This document shows positions 6,972 to 14,499 of a DNA stretch of 30,333 nt, piece after piece. The notes beneath the pieces were generated by a model. It saw only the letters and a list, made by a program, of their open reading frames with translations, ran no database searches and had not been told where the DNA came from. Every line of letters begins with the position of its first letter. Position 1 is the stretch's first letter. Source of the stretch: CAVQGF01 sp045807945 (GTDB lineage Bacteria; Acidobacteriota; Terriglobia; Terriglobales; Acidobacteriaceae); assembly GCA_045807945.1 (NCBI GenBank), contig JBJMGI010000038.1, positions 1 to 30,333 on the forward strand, in the 5' to 3' direction. A program made the translations under genes and the position numbers.

Positions 6972-8510
6972 CTAACCCGCCGCCGCGCGCTCCCGCCGCT
7001 TGCGAAACACCACCCTCACACCATCTCTCCACCGCTCATCGATCCCCAGCAGCGCCCACTCGATCTCCGGCGAGAAGTACCGCAGCAACGCGTCCGTTGC
7101 CGGATGCACGCGCAGCGCCGGCGCGACCAAGTACAGAAGCGGATCTTCCGCCGCCAACTCCCGGCCGGGAAAATATCCGTACTGCCTAAACTCACCGCGA
7201 GCGTGGTGCCAGCGCACTCGCGCCCAGTAGTCCAGTCCTTGCAATGGAAGATGAATGTCTTCGTCCGCCTTCAACTCGACCACGGCCAACCGTCCCGAGC
7301 GCGTTGCGGCCAGAACATCGATCATCGCCCGGTCGGAAGCCGAGAACGCAGGCACCTGCGAATAGATCTGCGTTGTATCCAGCTCCGAATCGAGCGCCAC
7401 AACATCCTTCACCACCAGCGACTCCAGCCACCGCTCCGGATGCATTCTGAACAGCGCATCATCGCGCTTCCCATCCGCTCGCCGCGATGCGACCACGCGA
7501 TGCACAAATCCGGCAAACGCCTCTTCATTCTCCTCGCCGAATACCGCTTCATACGGGCCAACTCCGAAGGTGATCTCCTCCGCATTGCGGAATGAACTTT
7601 TCTCCGCCGCGATGCGCGCCCGCGCAAACTCCAATCCATGCAGACGGAATGCGATCTCAGTTGCCGAAAGCACGATAACTTCTGCTTCCGACGCGAGCGC
7701 CAAGACTTTCGCGATCGCACCCGCAAATCGTTCGCGAGCAGCCGACTCGTCCACGCACCGCACCAGCCGCGTCTTGATATTCCCGCGATCCGAGCAATCC
7801 AGTTGCTCAACCGACTGCTCGCGCTCGTTCAACTCATAAAGCTCGAACTTCGCCGCGGCATGATTCAAGTTGCTCATGCGCTCGCGGACGACCGCGCTCA
7901 TCGCCGGAGGCACGAACAGCTTCAAACCTTCTACATGCGCCCGCGGCGCCTCGCGCTCGCGGCAATGGTCCAGCCACAAGATTGCGAACGTCAGCGCCGC
8001 ATCTACCGACGCCTGCGACTCCTGCGCGTTCACTCCGAGCACCGCGAACGCCGAGCGCCCCTTGTTCATCAGCCCGCGCGTGTACACGGGGCTGAACGAT
8101 CGGTTCAGGTCCATCGCCGTCGAGAGCGGCCCGCACGAAAGTTCGGGAAACTGTTTTTCCTGGACTCGCTTCAGCATGCGTTGATATCCCGACCGCGCCG
8201 CGCGCTTCGCCGTCGGAGTCCTCTGGTCGCGATCGCGTACGATCTCGATCTTTATGGGCTTCGTCTGGCCGAATTTCTGCGCGCTCAGCTGCAGCCCATC
8301 TTTCTTCAGCTCGAGATCCAGCACCCGCCGGACCAGGTTCCGCTCCGGCGACCACAGTTGCAGCAGGCATTTCCCATGGTCGGAATTGATCGAAAACCGC
8401 GCGCTCGCCATTTCGAAGATCGGTTCTCCGTCTTCCAGCACCAGCGCATCGCGCGCCTCGGCCAGAAACTGCTCAAGCTCGCGCGCCAGATTGTCAGGAG
8501 TCACGCCCAC
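6972..8510 (-). CDS. uncharacterised protein with PD-(D/E)XK nuclease-like C-terminal region
   Basis: The product of about 512 residues belongs to no family I can name. The last third reads like a PD-(D/E)XK restriction-endonuclease fold: 'ERWLESLVV' (E363), then 'DRAMIDVLAAT' (D398), then 'LAVVELKAD' with E412-x-K414, then 'LQGLDYWARVRW'. The spacing and wording resemble the catalytic domain of NucS/EndoMS-type nucleases, which is a motif inference only. The N-terminal two thirds are mixed alpha/beta without recognised motifs. There is no signal peptide when GTG 8510 is used. TATAAT lies 10 nt before that GTG, so the message may be leaderless. GTG 8504 is an alternative. It is convergent with the DedA gene and divergent from tldD. 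Confidence 0.75.
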   Translation of the reverse strand: MGVTPDNLARELEQFLAEARDALVLEDGEPIFEMASARFSINSDHGKCLLQLWSPERNLVRRVLDLELKKDGLQLSAQKFGQTKPIKIEIVRDRDQRTPTAKRAARSGYQRMLKRVQEKQFPELSCGPLSTAMDLNRSFSPVYTRGLMNKGRSAFAVLGVNAQESQASVDAALTFAILWLDHCREREAPRAHVEGLKLFVPPAMSAVVRERMSNLNHAAAKFELYELNEREQSVEQLDCSDRGNIKTRLVRCVDESAARERFAGAIAKVLALASEAEVIVLSATEIAFRLHGLEFARARIAAEKSSFRNAEEITFGVGPYEAVFGEENEEAFAGFVHRVVASRRADGKRDDALFRMHPERWLESLVVKDVVALDSELDTTQIYSQVPAFSASDRAMIDVLAATRSGRLAVVELKADEDIHLPLQGLDYWARVRWHHARGEFRQYGYFPGRELAAEDPLLYLVAPALRVHPATDALLRYFSPEIEWALLGIDERWRDGVRVVFRKRRERAAAG

Positions 8511-8520
8511 AGTGGCCGGG

Positions 8521-8526
8521 ATTATA
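8521..8526 (-). promoter_or_regulatory. consensus -10 TATAAT upstream of the nuclease-like gene
   Basis: TATAAT on the minus strand is 10 nt from GTG 8510. No good -35 at the standard spacing is visible (a TTGTAG occurs 15 nt upstream). Confidence 0.5.
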
Positions 8527-8593
8527 GTGCAGAAGAACACGCTACAATGAATAGTTCGCAACACCTTCGAGCCGCATCTATTAAGCAGCCCTC

Positions 8594-10015
8594 ATGAATA
8601 AGTCTTTCTTCTCCGACCGCTTTGGCCTCTCTGATTCCGACCTGCAAAAATATTTGTCCGCGGCGCTCTCCGCCGGCGGAACTTACGCCGACCTCTACTT
8701 CGAATATCTGAACTCGACCTCGATCAGCGTTGACGAGTCGTTGGTGAAATCCGCCACCCAGGGCGTTAGTGCCGGATGCGGCGTCCGCGTCATCGCCGGC
8801 GAGCGTACCGGATACGCCTACACCGACGATCTCTCCCCCGAGCGAATCCTGCACGCCGCTAAAACCGCCGCGCTCATTGCCAGCGGCCCCTCGAAGCAGC
8901 CGGTCGTCGATCTTAAGGACAAGACTCCGCGCAGCCTGTACCCCGTCGGGTCGCATTCGGTTGACGCCGAAGTCGCCGCCAAGCTTGAACTAGTCATGCG
9001 CGCCGACAAAGCCGCTCGCGCCGCCGACCCGCGCATTTTCCAGGTCCGCGCCGGCTACGCAGACGAACTTCGTCGCATCCTGATCGTCGGCTCCGACGGC
9101 ACCTACGCAACCGACTCGCAGCCGCTCGCGCGCATGAACGTTTTCTGCCTCGCCAAGCAGGGCACCGACACCTCCCGTGGCAGCTCCGGAGGCGGTGGAC
9201 GCGTCGGCATCGAATACTTCCAGACAGAAAAAACTCCCGAGCACTTCGCGCAAGAAGCTGTGCGCCAGGCCATCATTCAACTCGACGCCATCGAAGCACC
9301 CGCCGGCGAGATGGAAGTCGTCCTCGGCCCCGGCTGGCCCGGCATCCTGCTGCACGAAGCCATCGGCCACGGCCTCGAAGCTGATTTCAACCGCAAAAAG
9401 ACCTCTGCATTCGCCGGTCTTCTCGGCAAACGCGTCGCCAGTGACAAATGCACTGTCGTTGATAACGGCACCATGCCCTCGCGTCGCGGCTCTATCAATG
9501 TGGACGACGAAGGCAACGCCACGCAGAACACCGTCCTGATTGAGAAGGGAATCCTTAAGGGATATCTCAGCGACAAGCTTTCCGCGCAGCTCATGGGCAT
9601 CGGCAATACCGGCAACGGGCGCCGCGAGAGCTACGAGCACTACCCCATGCCGCGCATGACCAACACTTACATGCTCAGCGGCGAAGATTCTCCCGACGAC
9701 ATCATCAAGAGCGTAAAGCACGGAGTTTACGCAGTGAACTTCGGCGGCGGCCAGGTGGATATCACCAACGGCAAATTCGTCTTCTCCGCCAGCGAGGCTT
9801 ACATGATCGAGGATGGCGTGGTCACCGCGCCGCTCAAGAACGCCACGCTCATTGGCAATGGCCCTGATGTGTTGACGCGCGTCTCCATGGTCGGCAACGA
9901 CCTCGCGCTCGACGAAGGCGTTGGCACCTGCGGCAAGGATGGGCAAAGCGTCCCCGTCGGCGTCGGCATTCCGACTTTGAAGGTGGATCGCCTCACCGTC
10001 GGCGGAACGGGGTAA
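8594..10015 (+). CDS. tldD: metalloprotease TldD
   Basis: TldD is the zinc-bearing subunit of the TldD/TldE heterodimer, which degrades unfolded peptides and matures ribosomally made peptides such as microcin B17. The 473-residue protein contains the modified zinc motif HEAIGHGLEAD at residues 254-264 and a late cysteine (C446, in 'GTCGKDGQ') where the third ligand is expected. It also has 'GWPGILLHEA', 'RRGSINVDDEG' and 'NFGGGQVDITNGKFVFSASEAYMIE'. Length is normal. A TACAAT -10 candidate at 8543-8548 would give a leader of roughly 40 nt. Its partner tldE lies 0.8 kb downstream with ppa between. The stop codon is the start of a three-unit tandem repeat. Confidence 0.96.
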   Translation: MNKSFFSDRFGLSDSDLQKYLSAALSAGGTYADLYFEYLNSTSISVDESLVKSATQGVSAGCGVRVIAGERTGYAYTDDLSPERILHAAKTAALIASGPSKQPVVDLKDKTPRSLYPVGSHSVDAEVAAKLELVMRADKAARAADPRIFQVRAGYADELRRILIVGSDGTYATDSQPLARMNVFCLAKQGTDTSRGSSGGGGRVGIEYFQTEKTPEHFAQEAVRQAIIQLDAIEAPAGEMEVVLGPGWPGILLHEAIGHGLEADFNRKKTSAFAGLLGKRVASDKCTVVDNGTMPSRRGSINVDDEGNATQNTVLIEKGILKGYLSDKLSAQLMGIGNTGNGRRESYEHYPMPRMTNTYMLSGEDSPDDIIKSVKHGVYAVNFGGGQVDITNGKFVFSASEAYMIEDGVVTAPLKNATLIGNGPDVLTRVSMVGNDLALDEGVGTCGKDGQSVPVGVGIPTLKVDRLTVGGTG

Positions 10016-10076
10016 GAAGCGAATAGGAGCCCGGTAAGGAGCGAATAGGAACCCGGTAAGAAGCGAAAAGGAGCCC
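10011..10076 (+). repeat. three 22-bp tandem repeats spanning the tldD stop
   Basis: Units at 10011-10032, 10033-10054 and 10055-10076 each begin ggtaag(a/g)agcga and end in ccc. They differ at only a few positions. The first unit contains the tldD TAA, so a TAA is repeated in each unit. This looks like slippage or local duplication at the gene end; no function is evident. Confidence 0.9.
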
Positions 10077-10098
10077 TAAGAGCGCCATCTTCCGTGAA

Positions 10099-10276
10099 TG
10101 TCATCCCGAGCGACCCGAGCGGAGGTGAAGGGGAGTCGAGGGACAATGCCTTTGAGGTTGAATTGTCATCCCGAGCGAGCGCGAGCGCAGGCGAACGCGA
10201 GTCGAGGGATCTAGGTTTAACGAATGACTTACTCTGCTCCGTGCCGGAGCCTGTCCCGAGCGAAGTCGAGGGATGG
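10099..10276. repeat. three family-1 dispersed repeats between tldD and ppa
   Basis: Copies lie at 10099-10144, 10164-10211 and 10251-10276 (the last lacks the TCAT part: ctgtcccgagcg...gtcgagggat). All are in the same orientation, with variable GC-rich centres. With the tandem repeat they fill the 271-base gap, which holds no other gene. The third copy ends 10 nt before the ppa start and supplies its purine-rich leader (GAGGGATGGTGA). Confidence 0.88.
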
Positions 10277-10286
10277 TGAAAAATAA

Positions 10287-10829
10287 TTGACCAACTACCT
10301 CGAAATCCCGACCGGCTCCAACTCTCCCGAGATCGTCAACGCGATCATCGAGATCCCGTTGCAGTCCTCGAACAAGTACGAGTACGACAAGAAGCTGCAT
10401 GTCTTCCGCCTCGACCGCACATTGCATTCGCCGGTGCACTATCCCGGCGACTACGGGTTTATTCCTTCGACCCTCGGCCTAGATAACGACCCACTCGACA
10501 TCCTGGTGCTCGTCGAAGTGCCGAGTTTCCCCGGATGCCTGATGGAAGTCCGCCCGATCGGCGTGCTGCGCATGGTGGACCAAGGCCAGCGGGATTCTAA
10601 GATTCTCGCCGTCACTCACAACGATCCCCGTTACACGAACGTGAAAGACGTGAATGAGATTTATCCGCACGTCCTGCGCGAGGTTGAACACTTTTTCAAG
10701 ATCTATAAGGAACTCGAAGGCAAGAAGACCGAGATGGCAGGATGGGAAGACGCAGCCGCTGCCAAGACCGCGATCAGCACTTGCCAGAAACGCTTCGGCC
10801 AAGCCCGCGCCAACGCTGCAAAATCATAA
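10287..10829 (+). CDS. ppa: inorganic pyrophosphatase (family I)
   Basis: Cytoplasmic soluble pyrophosphatase hydrolyses PPi to phosphate with Mg2+, pulling biosynthetic reactions forward. The 180-residue protein has 'IEIPLQSSNKYEYDKKLHVFRLDR', 'YPGDYGFIPST' and the signature DNDPLDILV (about residues 67-75) with its catalytic aspartates. Downstream are 'DSKILAV' and 'HFFKIYKELEG'. TTG at 10287 is the start that matches family N-termini; nearby ATG and GTG codons are out of frame. Its stop overlaps the tldE start (TAATG), so tldE is translationally coupled to it. The purine-rich region in front of the start belongs to a dispersed repeat. Confidence 0.96.
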   Translation: MTNYLEIPTGSNSPEIVNAIIEIPLQSSNKYEYDKKLHVFRLDRTLHSPVHYPGDYGFIPSTLGLDNDPLDILVLVEVPSFPGCLMEVRPIGVLRMVDQGQRDSKILAVTHNDPRYTNVKDVNEIYPHVLREVEHFFKIYKELEGKKTEMAGWEDAAAAKTAISTCQKRFGQARANAAKS

Positions 10830-12184
10830 TGATGAATCTGAAACAGACAGCTACCGAAGTCGTCGCCGCCGCCATGAAAGCGGGCGCCACCGCAGCCGAG
10901 TCTGTCGTCCGCGATGGCTCCGAATTTTCCACCCTCGTCCGCATGGGTGAAGTGGAAACATTGAAAGAAGCGGGTTCCAAGGCCATTGGCCTGCGCGTGT
11001 TCATCGGGCAGCGCTCCGCCTCCACCTACTCCAGCGACTTCTCCCGCGCAGGTCTCGACACACTGGTCTCCTCCGCGCTCACGCTCGCCAAGATCACCTC
11101 GGAAGATCCGCACTCGGGATTACCGCAGAAAGATCAGCTTGGTTCCATTTCCGGCGATCTCGATCTTTTCCACAAAGACGTCTACTCCCTCTCCACCGCC
11201 GAGCGCATCGAGTACGCCCGCCGCGCCGAAAAGGCCGCACTCGCCGCGGACAAGCGCATCAAGAATTCCGAAGGCGGCTCCTTCGAAGCAGCCACCGGGA
11301 CCAAGGTCCTCGCAAACTCGCTCGGCTTCGTAGGCGAGTACTCGCGTTCTTACTGTTCCGTTTCGGCCGTGCCAATCGCTTCAGAGAATGGCGATCAATC
11401 GGCGATGCAGCGCGACTACTGGTACTCCACCGCCCGCACACTGAAAAAGTTGGAATCTCCGGAAGAAGTCGGCAAAGTCGCCGCACAGCGCGCTCTTCGC
11501 CGCATCGGTGCAAAAAAGGTTCCAACGGCGCGCGTTCCTATCGTCTTCGACCAGCAAACCTCGCGCCAGCTTCTCGGCGAGATCTTCGACGCGGTCACCG
11601 GCGACTCCGTCTACCGCAGCGCGTCCTTCCTCGCCGGCAAGCTCGGCGAGCAGATCGCGGGCAAGAACATCACCGTGATTGACGACGGCACGATCCCGGG
11701 CGGCTTCGGCACGTCTCCCTTCGACGGCGAAGGCGTCCCAACCCGCCGCACGACCGTCATCGAGAACGGCGTGCTCAAGTCGTATCTGCTGAACACCTAC
11801 ACCGCGAAGAAGCTCGGACTCGCGACCACCGGCAACGCCTCTCGCGGACTCGCCGGGAATCCCGGCGTCGGTGCTGGAAATTTTTATCTTCAACCCGGAT
11901 CGAAATCCGCTGAGCAGATCATCCGCGACATTCCCGACGGCCTCTACGTCACCGAATTCCTCGGCTTCGGCGTGAACCTCGTCACCGGGGACTTCTCCCG
12001 CGGCGCGAGCGGCCTCTGGATCAAAAACGGAGAGCTTACATTTCCCGTGGAAGAGATTACCGTTGCCGGAAATCTCAAAGACATGCTGAACAACCTCGCC
12101 GAGATCGGCAGCGATCTCGAATGGCGCAGCTCGGTCGCCGCGCCCACGATTCGCATTGAAGGCATGACCGTCGCCGGCGAGTAG
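10829..12184 (+). CDS. tldE: TldE/PmbA, partner of TldD
   Basis: TldE (PmbA) is the catalytically inactive, metal-free half of the TldD/TldE protease. The protein of about 451 residues shows the family features: an N-terminal 'AGATAAESVVRDGSEFSTLVRMGEVETLKEAGSKA'-like segment, then 'VPIVFDQQTSRQLLGEIFDAVTGDSVYR' and 'IDDGTIPGGFGTSPFDGEGVPTRRTTVIENGVLKSYL'. It ends with 'GDFSRGASGLWIKNGELTFPVEEITVAGNL'. It lacks the HExxxH motif of TldD, as expected. ATG 10829 overlaps the ppa stop; ATG 10832 is an equally possible start. It is convergent with the SMR gene, one base apart. Confidence 0.95.
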   Translation: MMNLKQTATEVVAAAMKAGATAAESVVRDGSEFSTLVRMGEVETLKEAGSKAIGLRVFIGQRSASTYSSDFSRAGLDTLVSSALTLAKITSEDPHSGLPQKDQLGSISGDLDLFHKDVYSLSTAERIEYARRAEKAALAADKRIKNSEGGSFEAATGTKVLANSLGFVGEYSRSYCSVSAVPIASENGDQSAMQRDYWYSTARTLKKLESPEEVGKVAAQRALRRIGAKKVPTARVPIVFDQQTSRQLLGEIFDAVTGDSVYRSASFLAGKLGEQIAGKNITVIDDGTIPGGFGTSPFDGEGVPTRRTTVIENGVLKSYLLNTYTAKKLGLATTGNASRGLAGNPGVGAGNFYLQPGSKSAEQIIRDIPDGLYVTEFLGFGVNLVTGDFSRGASGLWIKNGELTFPVEEITVAGNLKDMLNNLAEIGSDLEWRSSVAAPTIRIEGMTVAGE

Positions 12185-12185
12185 T

Positions 12186-12515
12186 TTAGTTCCGCGCCGC
12201 CACGAAGTGGACGTTTAACCCAACCACTCCCAAGATGATGAGAAGCAGCGAGACAAGTTTCAGCACCGTCGCCGGCTCGTTGAACCACAGGATTCCCACC
12301 GAGGCCATCAGCGCAGTCCCCAATGCCGAGAAGATCGCGTACGCAGTTCCTACTTCCATATGCTTCAGCGCGTGACTGAACGCAAAGAAGCTTAGCCCAT
12401 ATAGCAGGATCATCAGCAGCACCGGCCCCCTCTTCATCAGGCCGTCAGATAGTTTCAACGACAGCGTCCCGCCGACTTCTAAAACGATTGCACTAAATAA
12501 ATAGATCCAATTCAT
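12186..12515 (-). CDS. SMR-family (EmrE-like) small multidrug transporter
   Basis: This 109-residue, four-helix inner-membrane protein carries the family's membrane-embedded carboxylate (E13 in 'SAIVLEVGGTLSLKLSDG'), which couples proton antiport to cation export. It also has 'EVGTAYAIFSALGTALMASVGILWFNEP'. The aromatic position usually occupied by Trp (W63 in EmrE) is Phe here (F62), which may alter substrate choice. A purine-rich GGAAAGAGAG stretch precedes the ATG. Whether it exports quaternary cations or guanidinium cannot be told. No guanidine riboswitch was recognised upstream. Confidence 0.92.
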   Translation of the reverse strand: MNWIYLFSAIVLEVGGTLSLKLSDGLMKRGPVLLMILLYGLSFFAFSHALKHMEVGTAYAIFSALGTALMASVGILWFNEPATVLKLVSLLLIILGVVGLNVHFVAARN

Positions 12516-12895
12516 AAAGTTCTCTCTTTCCGTTCACTGCAGACGCAGCACTCCTTGTAGGCACACGAGTGCCTCAGGTGCAGCGCATCAACTCAGTCGA
12601 TTACGGCAGAGAGGAAACTAAAGATCGTCGAGCGGTAGGGGAACCGGTCGGAATATTGCCTTCAGGACATTTGCGGATTGTAGATTGCGGGCTTGCATGA
12701 CTTCCCCCAACTTGCAGATTAGATGCTCGCTACTCTGGCCGGGCTGCGGCTACATTCCTCAACCCCATCAATGACTTACGTTTCTGTGCGCTTTTTGACG
12801 CCATTGAGAGTTGTCATGCCTCCTTCGCCTTGGCCAACGAGGGACGTGCTTTTTCTGGGTACTGGGTACTGAGTACCAGGTACTGATTTCCAAGC
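12516..12895. other. gene-free intergenic region with low-complexity phrases
   Basis: No convincing gene is present in this 380-base stretch. It contains a small hairpin (AGGCAC-ACGA-GTGCCT, near 12557-12572 on the plus strand) and, at 12857-12891, a tandem of 'gggtactg'/'gagtacca'-type heptamers similar in style to 'gagaactg' phrases at 3797-3825. It probably holds the promoter of the SMR gene, but I cannot place it. Confidence 0.5.
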
Positions 12896-12901
12896 TACAA
12901 T
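12896..12901 (+). promoter_or_regulatory. -10 element TACAAT before the 12909 gene
   Basis: TACAAT is followed by 7 nt (CGAGCCC) and then ATG. There is no Shine-Dalgarno sequence, which suggests a leaderless transcript. Confidence 0.5.
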
Positions 12902-12908
12902 CGAGCCC

Positions 12909-13424
12909 ATGCCCGACGACGCTCCCCAATTCGAGCCGCAATCGCAGCAAATAGACGATGCGACGCCACGCGGCCCCATGATCGTCGGAGCTCTCGTCGT
13001 GCTGCTCGCGCTCGGTGCTCTCATCCTCGCCGGACGCAATGCCCGTTCAACGGCGGCCAGCACTGTCGATCCATACGTCAAAAGTCTTCAGCTCTCGGAG
13101 TTCAAACTCAGCCAAGCGGAAAATTTTGTCGGCGGAAACGTCACTTACCTAGAAGGCAAGGTCACGGACGCGGGAAACAAGAGCGTGAGTGGAGCGCAGA
13201 TTCGCGTCACCTTCAAGAACTCACTCGACGAGGTCGCGCAATCCGAGAACCTGACGCTCATGGTGATCACCGCGCGTCAGCCCTACATCGACACGGCTCC
13301 TCTCACCGCACAGCCCCTCAAGCCCGGAGAGTCGCGCGAATTCCGGCTTACCTTCGAGCACGTCACTGCCGACTGGAACGGCGCAATGCCGGAAGTCACT
13401 GTGCAATCCGTCATCACGCAATAG
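12909..13424 (+). CDS. membrane-anchored hypothetical protein (FxLYD/DUF2393-like)
   Basis: The 171-residue protein has a short acidic N-terminus, one transmembrane helix at about residues 24-42 ('MIVGALVVLLALGALILAG'), and an extracytoplasmic beta-sandwich domain. The 'NFVGGNVTYLEGKVTDAGNKSVSGAQIRVTFKN' segment and 'LKPGESREFRLTFEHV' follow the pattern of FxLYD/DUF2393-like domains, in which a lipid- or membrane-anchored beta domain is exposed outside the membrane. No catalytic motif is seen. It precedes selD by 28 bases but has its own -10-like hexamer, as does selD, so co-transcription is not required. Confidence 0.75.
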   Translation: MPDDAPQFEPQSQQIDDATPRGPMIVGALVVLLALGALILAGRNARSTAASTVDPYVKSLQLSEFKLSQAENFVGGNVTYLEGKVTDAGNKSVSGAQIRVTFKNSLDEVAQSENLTLMVITARQPYIDTAPLTAQPLKPGESREFRLTFEHVTADWNGAMPEVTVQSVITQ

Positions 13425-13440
13425 CGTTTTTCTCACACGC

Positions 13441-13446
13441 TACAAT
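13441..13446 (+). promoter_or_regulatory. -10 element TACAAT before selD
   Basis: TACAAT is followed by CAATTC and then ATG 13453. The 6-nt gap and absence of a ribosome site match the other candidate leaderless starts. Confidence 0.45.
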
Positions 13447-13452
13447 CAATTC

Positions 13453-14499
13453 ATGGACGAAAAGCAGGTCCGGCTTACGGAGTACGCCAAAGCCGCGGGT
13501 TGAGCGAGCAAGCTTGCTCCAGCGGCGCTGGACGCGGTGCTTGGGAAATTAGCCCGGCAACAGGACGCGAACGTGCTAGTCGGCTTCGACAAAGCCGACG
13601 ACGCCGGCGTGTATCTCATCGCGCCCGACCTCGCTCTCGTCCAGACCGTCGATTTCTTCACGCCGGTTGTCGACGATCCTTACACCTACGGACAAATCGC
13701 CGCCACCAACGCCCTCAGCGACGTCTATGCGATGGGCGGTACTCCTATGAGCGCGCTCGCCATGGTCTGCTTCCCGGAAAATGGCAACCTCTCCATCCTC
13801 GAACGCATTCTCGCCGGGGGACTTTCCAAGATGATCGAAGCCGAGTGCACCGTGATCGGCGGGCATAGCATTCGCGACGCGGAGATAAAGTTCGGATACG
13901 CGGTGACGGGCAGCATCCATCCCAAAAAGATCTTCACCAACTCCGGCGCGAAAGTCGGAGACGTTCTGCTGTTCACGAAATCCATTGGCACCGGCGTGAT
14001 CGCCACCGCCATCAAGAAGCAAAAAGCCGAGCCCGTTTGGATCGACGCCGCAACCGCCTCGATGACTACGCTCAACAAAGCCGCTGCCGAGGTCATCCGC
14101 TCCGCCGACTTCAGCATTCACGCTATGACAGACGTGACCGGCTTCGGCGTCATCGGGCATCTTCGCGAGATGTGTCTCGGCTCCCACGTCAGCGCTCGCA
14201 TCCACGCCAAAAATGTCCCGCTGCTCCCCGGCGCAGTCGAGTGCGTCCGCGCCGGATTCATCCCCGGTGGCCTCAAAGCCAACCGCGACTTCGCCGAGTG
14301 TCTTGTGGAATATAAAAACGGAGTGGATGACGATCTTAAGACGCTGCTCTTCGATCCGCAGACCGCGGGAGGTCTGCTCATCTCCGTCGCTGCCGATGCA
14401 GCCGAGAAGCTGCAATCAGCTCTGAAGCAAGCGAATGTTCCCGCCGTTCGCATCGGCGAGATCCTGCCGAATGCGAAACCGCTGATTCACGTGGATTGA
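13453..14499 (+). CDS. selD: selenide, water dikinase SelD, probable selenoprotein (UGA = Sec17)
   Basis: SelD makes selenophosphate from selenide and ATP for selenocysteine and selenouridine synthesis. Reading from ATG 13453, codon 17 is TGA (13501-13503) and the frame continues unbroken to 14499, giving 348 residues, the normal SelD length. The N-terminus becomes MDEKQVRLTEYAKAAG-U-ASK. This aligns position for position with the catalytic Cys17 and Lys20 of E. coli SelD; Ser replaces the non-essential Cys19. Further motifs are 'KADDAGVY' (48-54), 'TVDFFTPVVDDPYTYG' (65-80), 'NALSDVYAMGG' (86-96), and late 'FDPQTAGGLL'. A caller that treats TGA as stop would begin at GTG 13537 and lose the active site. 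SelA, SelB and tRNA-Sec must lie elsewhere. Confidence 0.93.
13501..13535 (+). promoter_or_regulatory. bacterial SECIS-like hairpin after the selD UGA
   Basis: The Sec codon TGA occupies 13501-13503. A stem GCTCCAGC (13516-13523) pairs with GCTGGA (13527-13532) and, across one bulged C, with GC (13534-13535). The apical loop GGC is at 13524-13526, 20 nt after the UGA and starting with G. Bacterial SECIS elements have this design: a stem-loop within the coding region just downstream, loop 16-37 nt away, G in the first loop positions. A competing palindrome (GAGCAAG/CTTGCTC, 13506-13519) overlaps it. Confidence 0.7.

Noticed and set aside
8990..9946. Minus-strand frame of 318 codons opposite tldD
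   Set aside because: It is the antisense shadow of TldD, whose motifs are complete on the plus strand.
12557..12572. AGGCAC-ACGA-GTGCCT hairpin, resembling half of a guanidine-II (mini-ykkC) riboswitch near an SMR transporter
   Set aside because: The ACGA loop is on the plus strand while the SMR gene is on the minus strand (loop TCGT there), and no second ACGR hairpin was found.
13537..14499. Shorter selD starting at GTG 13537
   Set aside because: It would lack the catalytic position and Lys20; upstream codons match the SelD N-terminus perfectly through the UGA.
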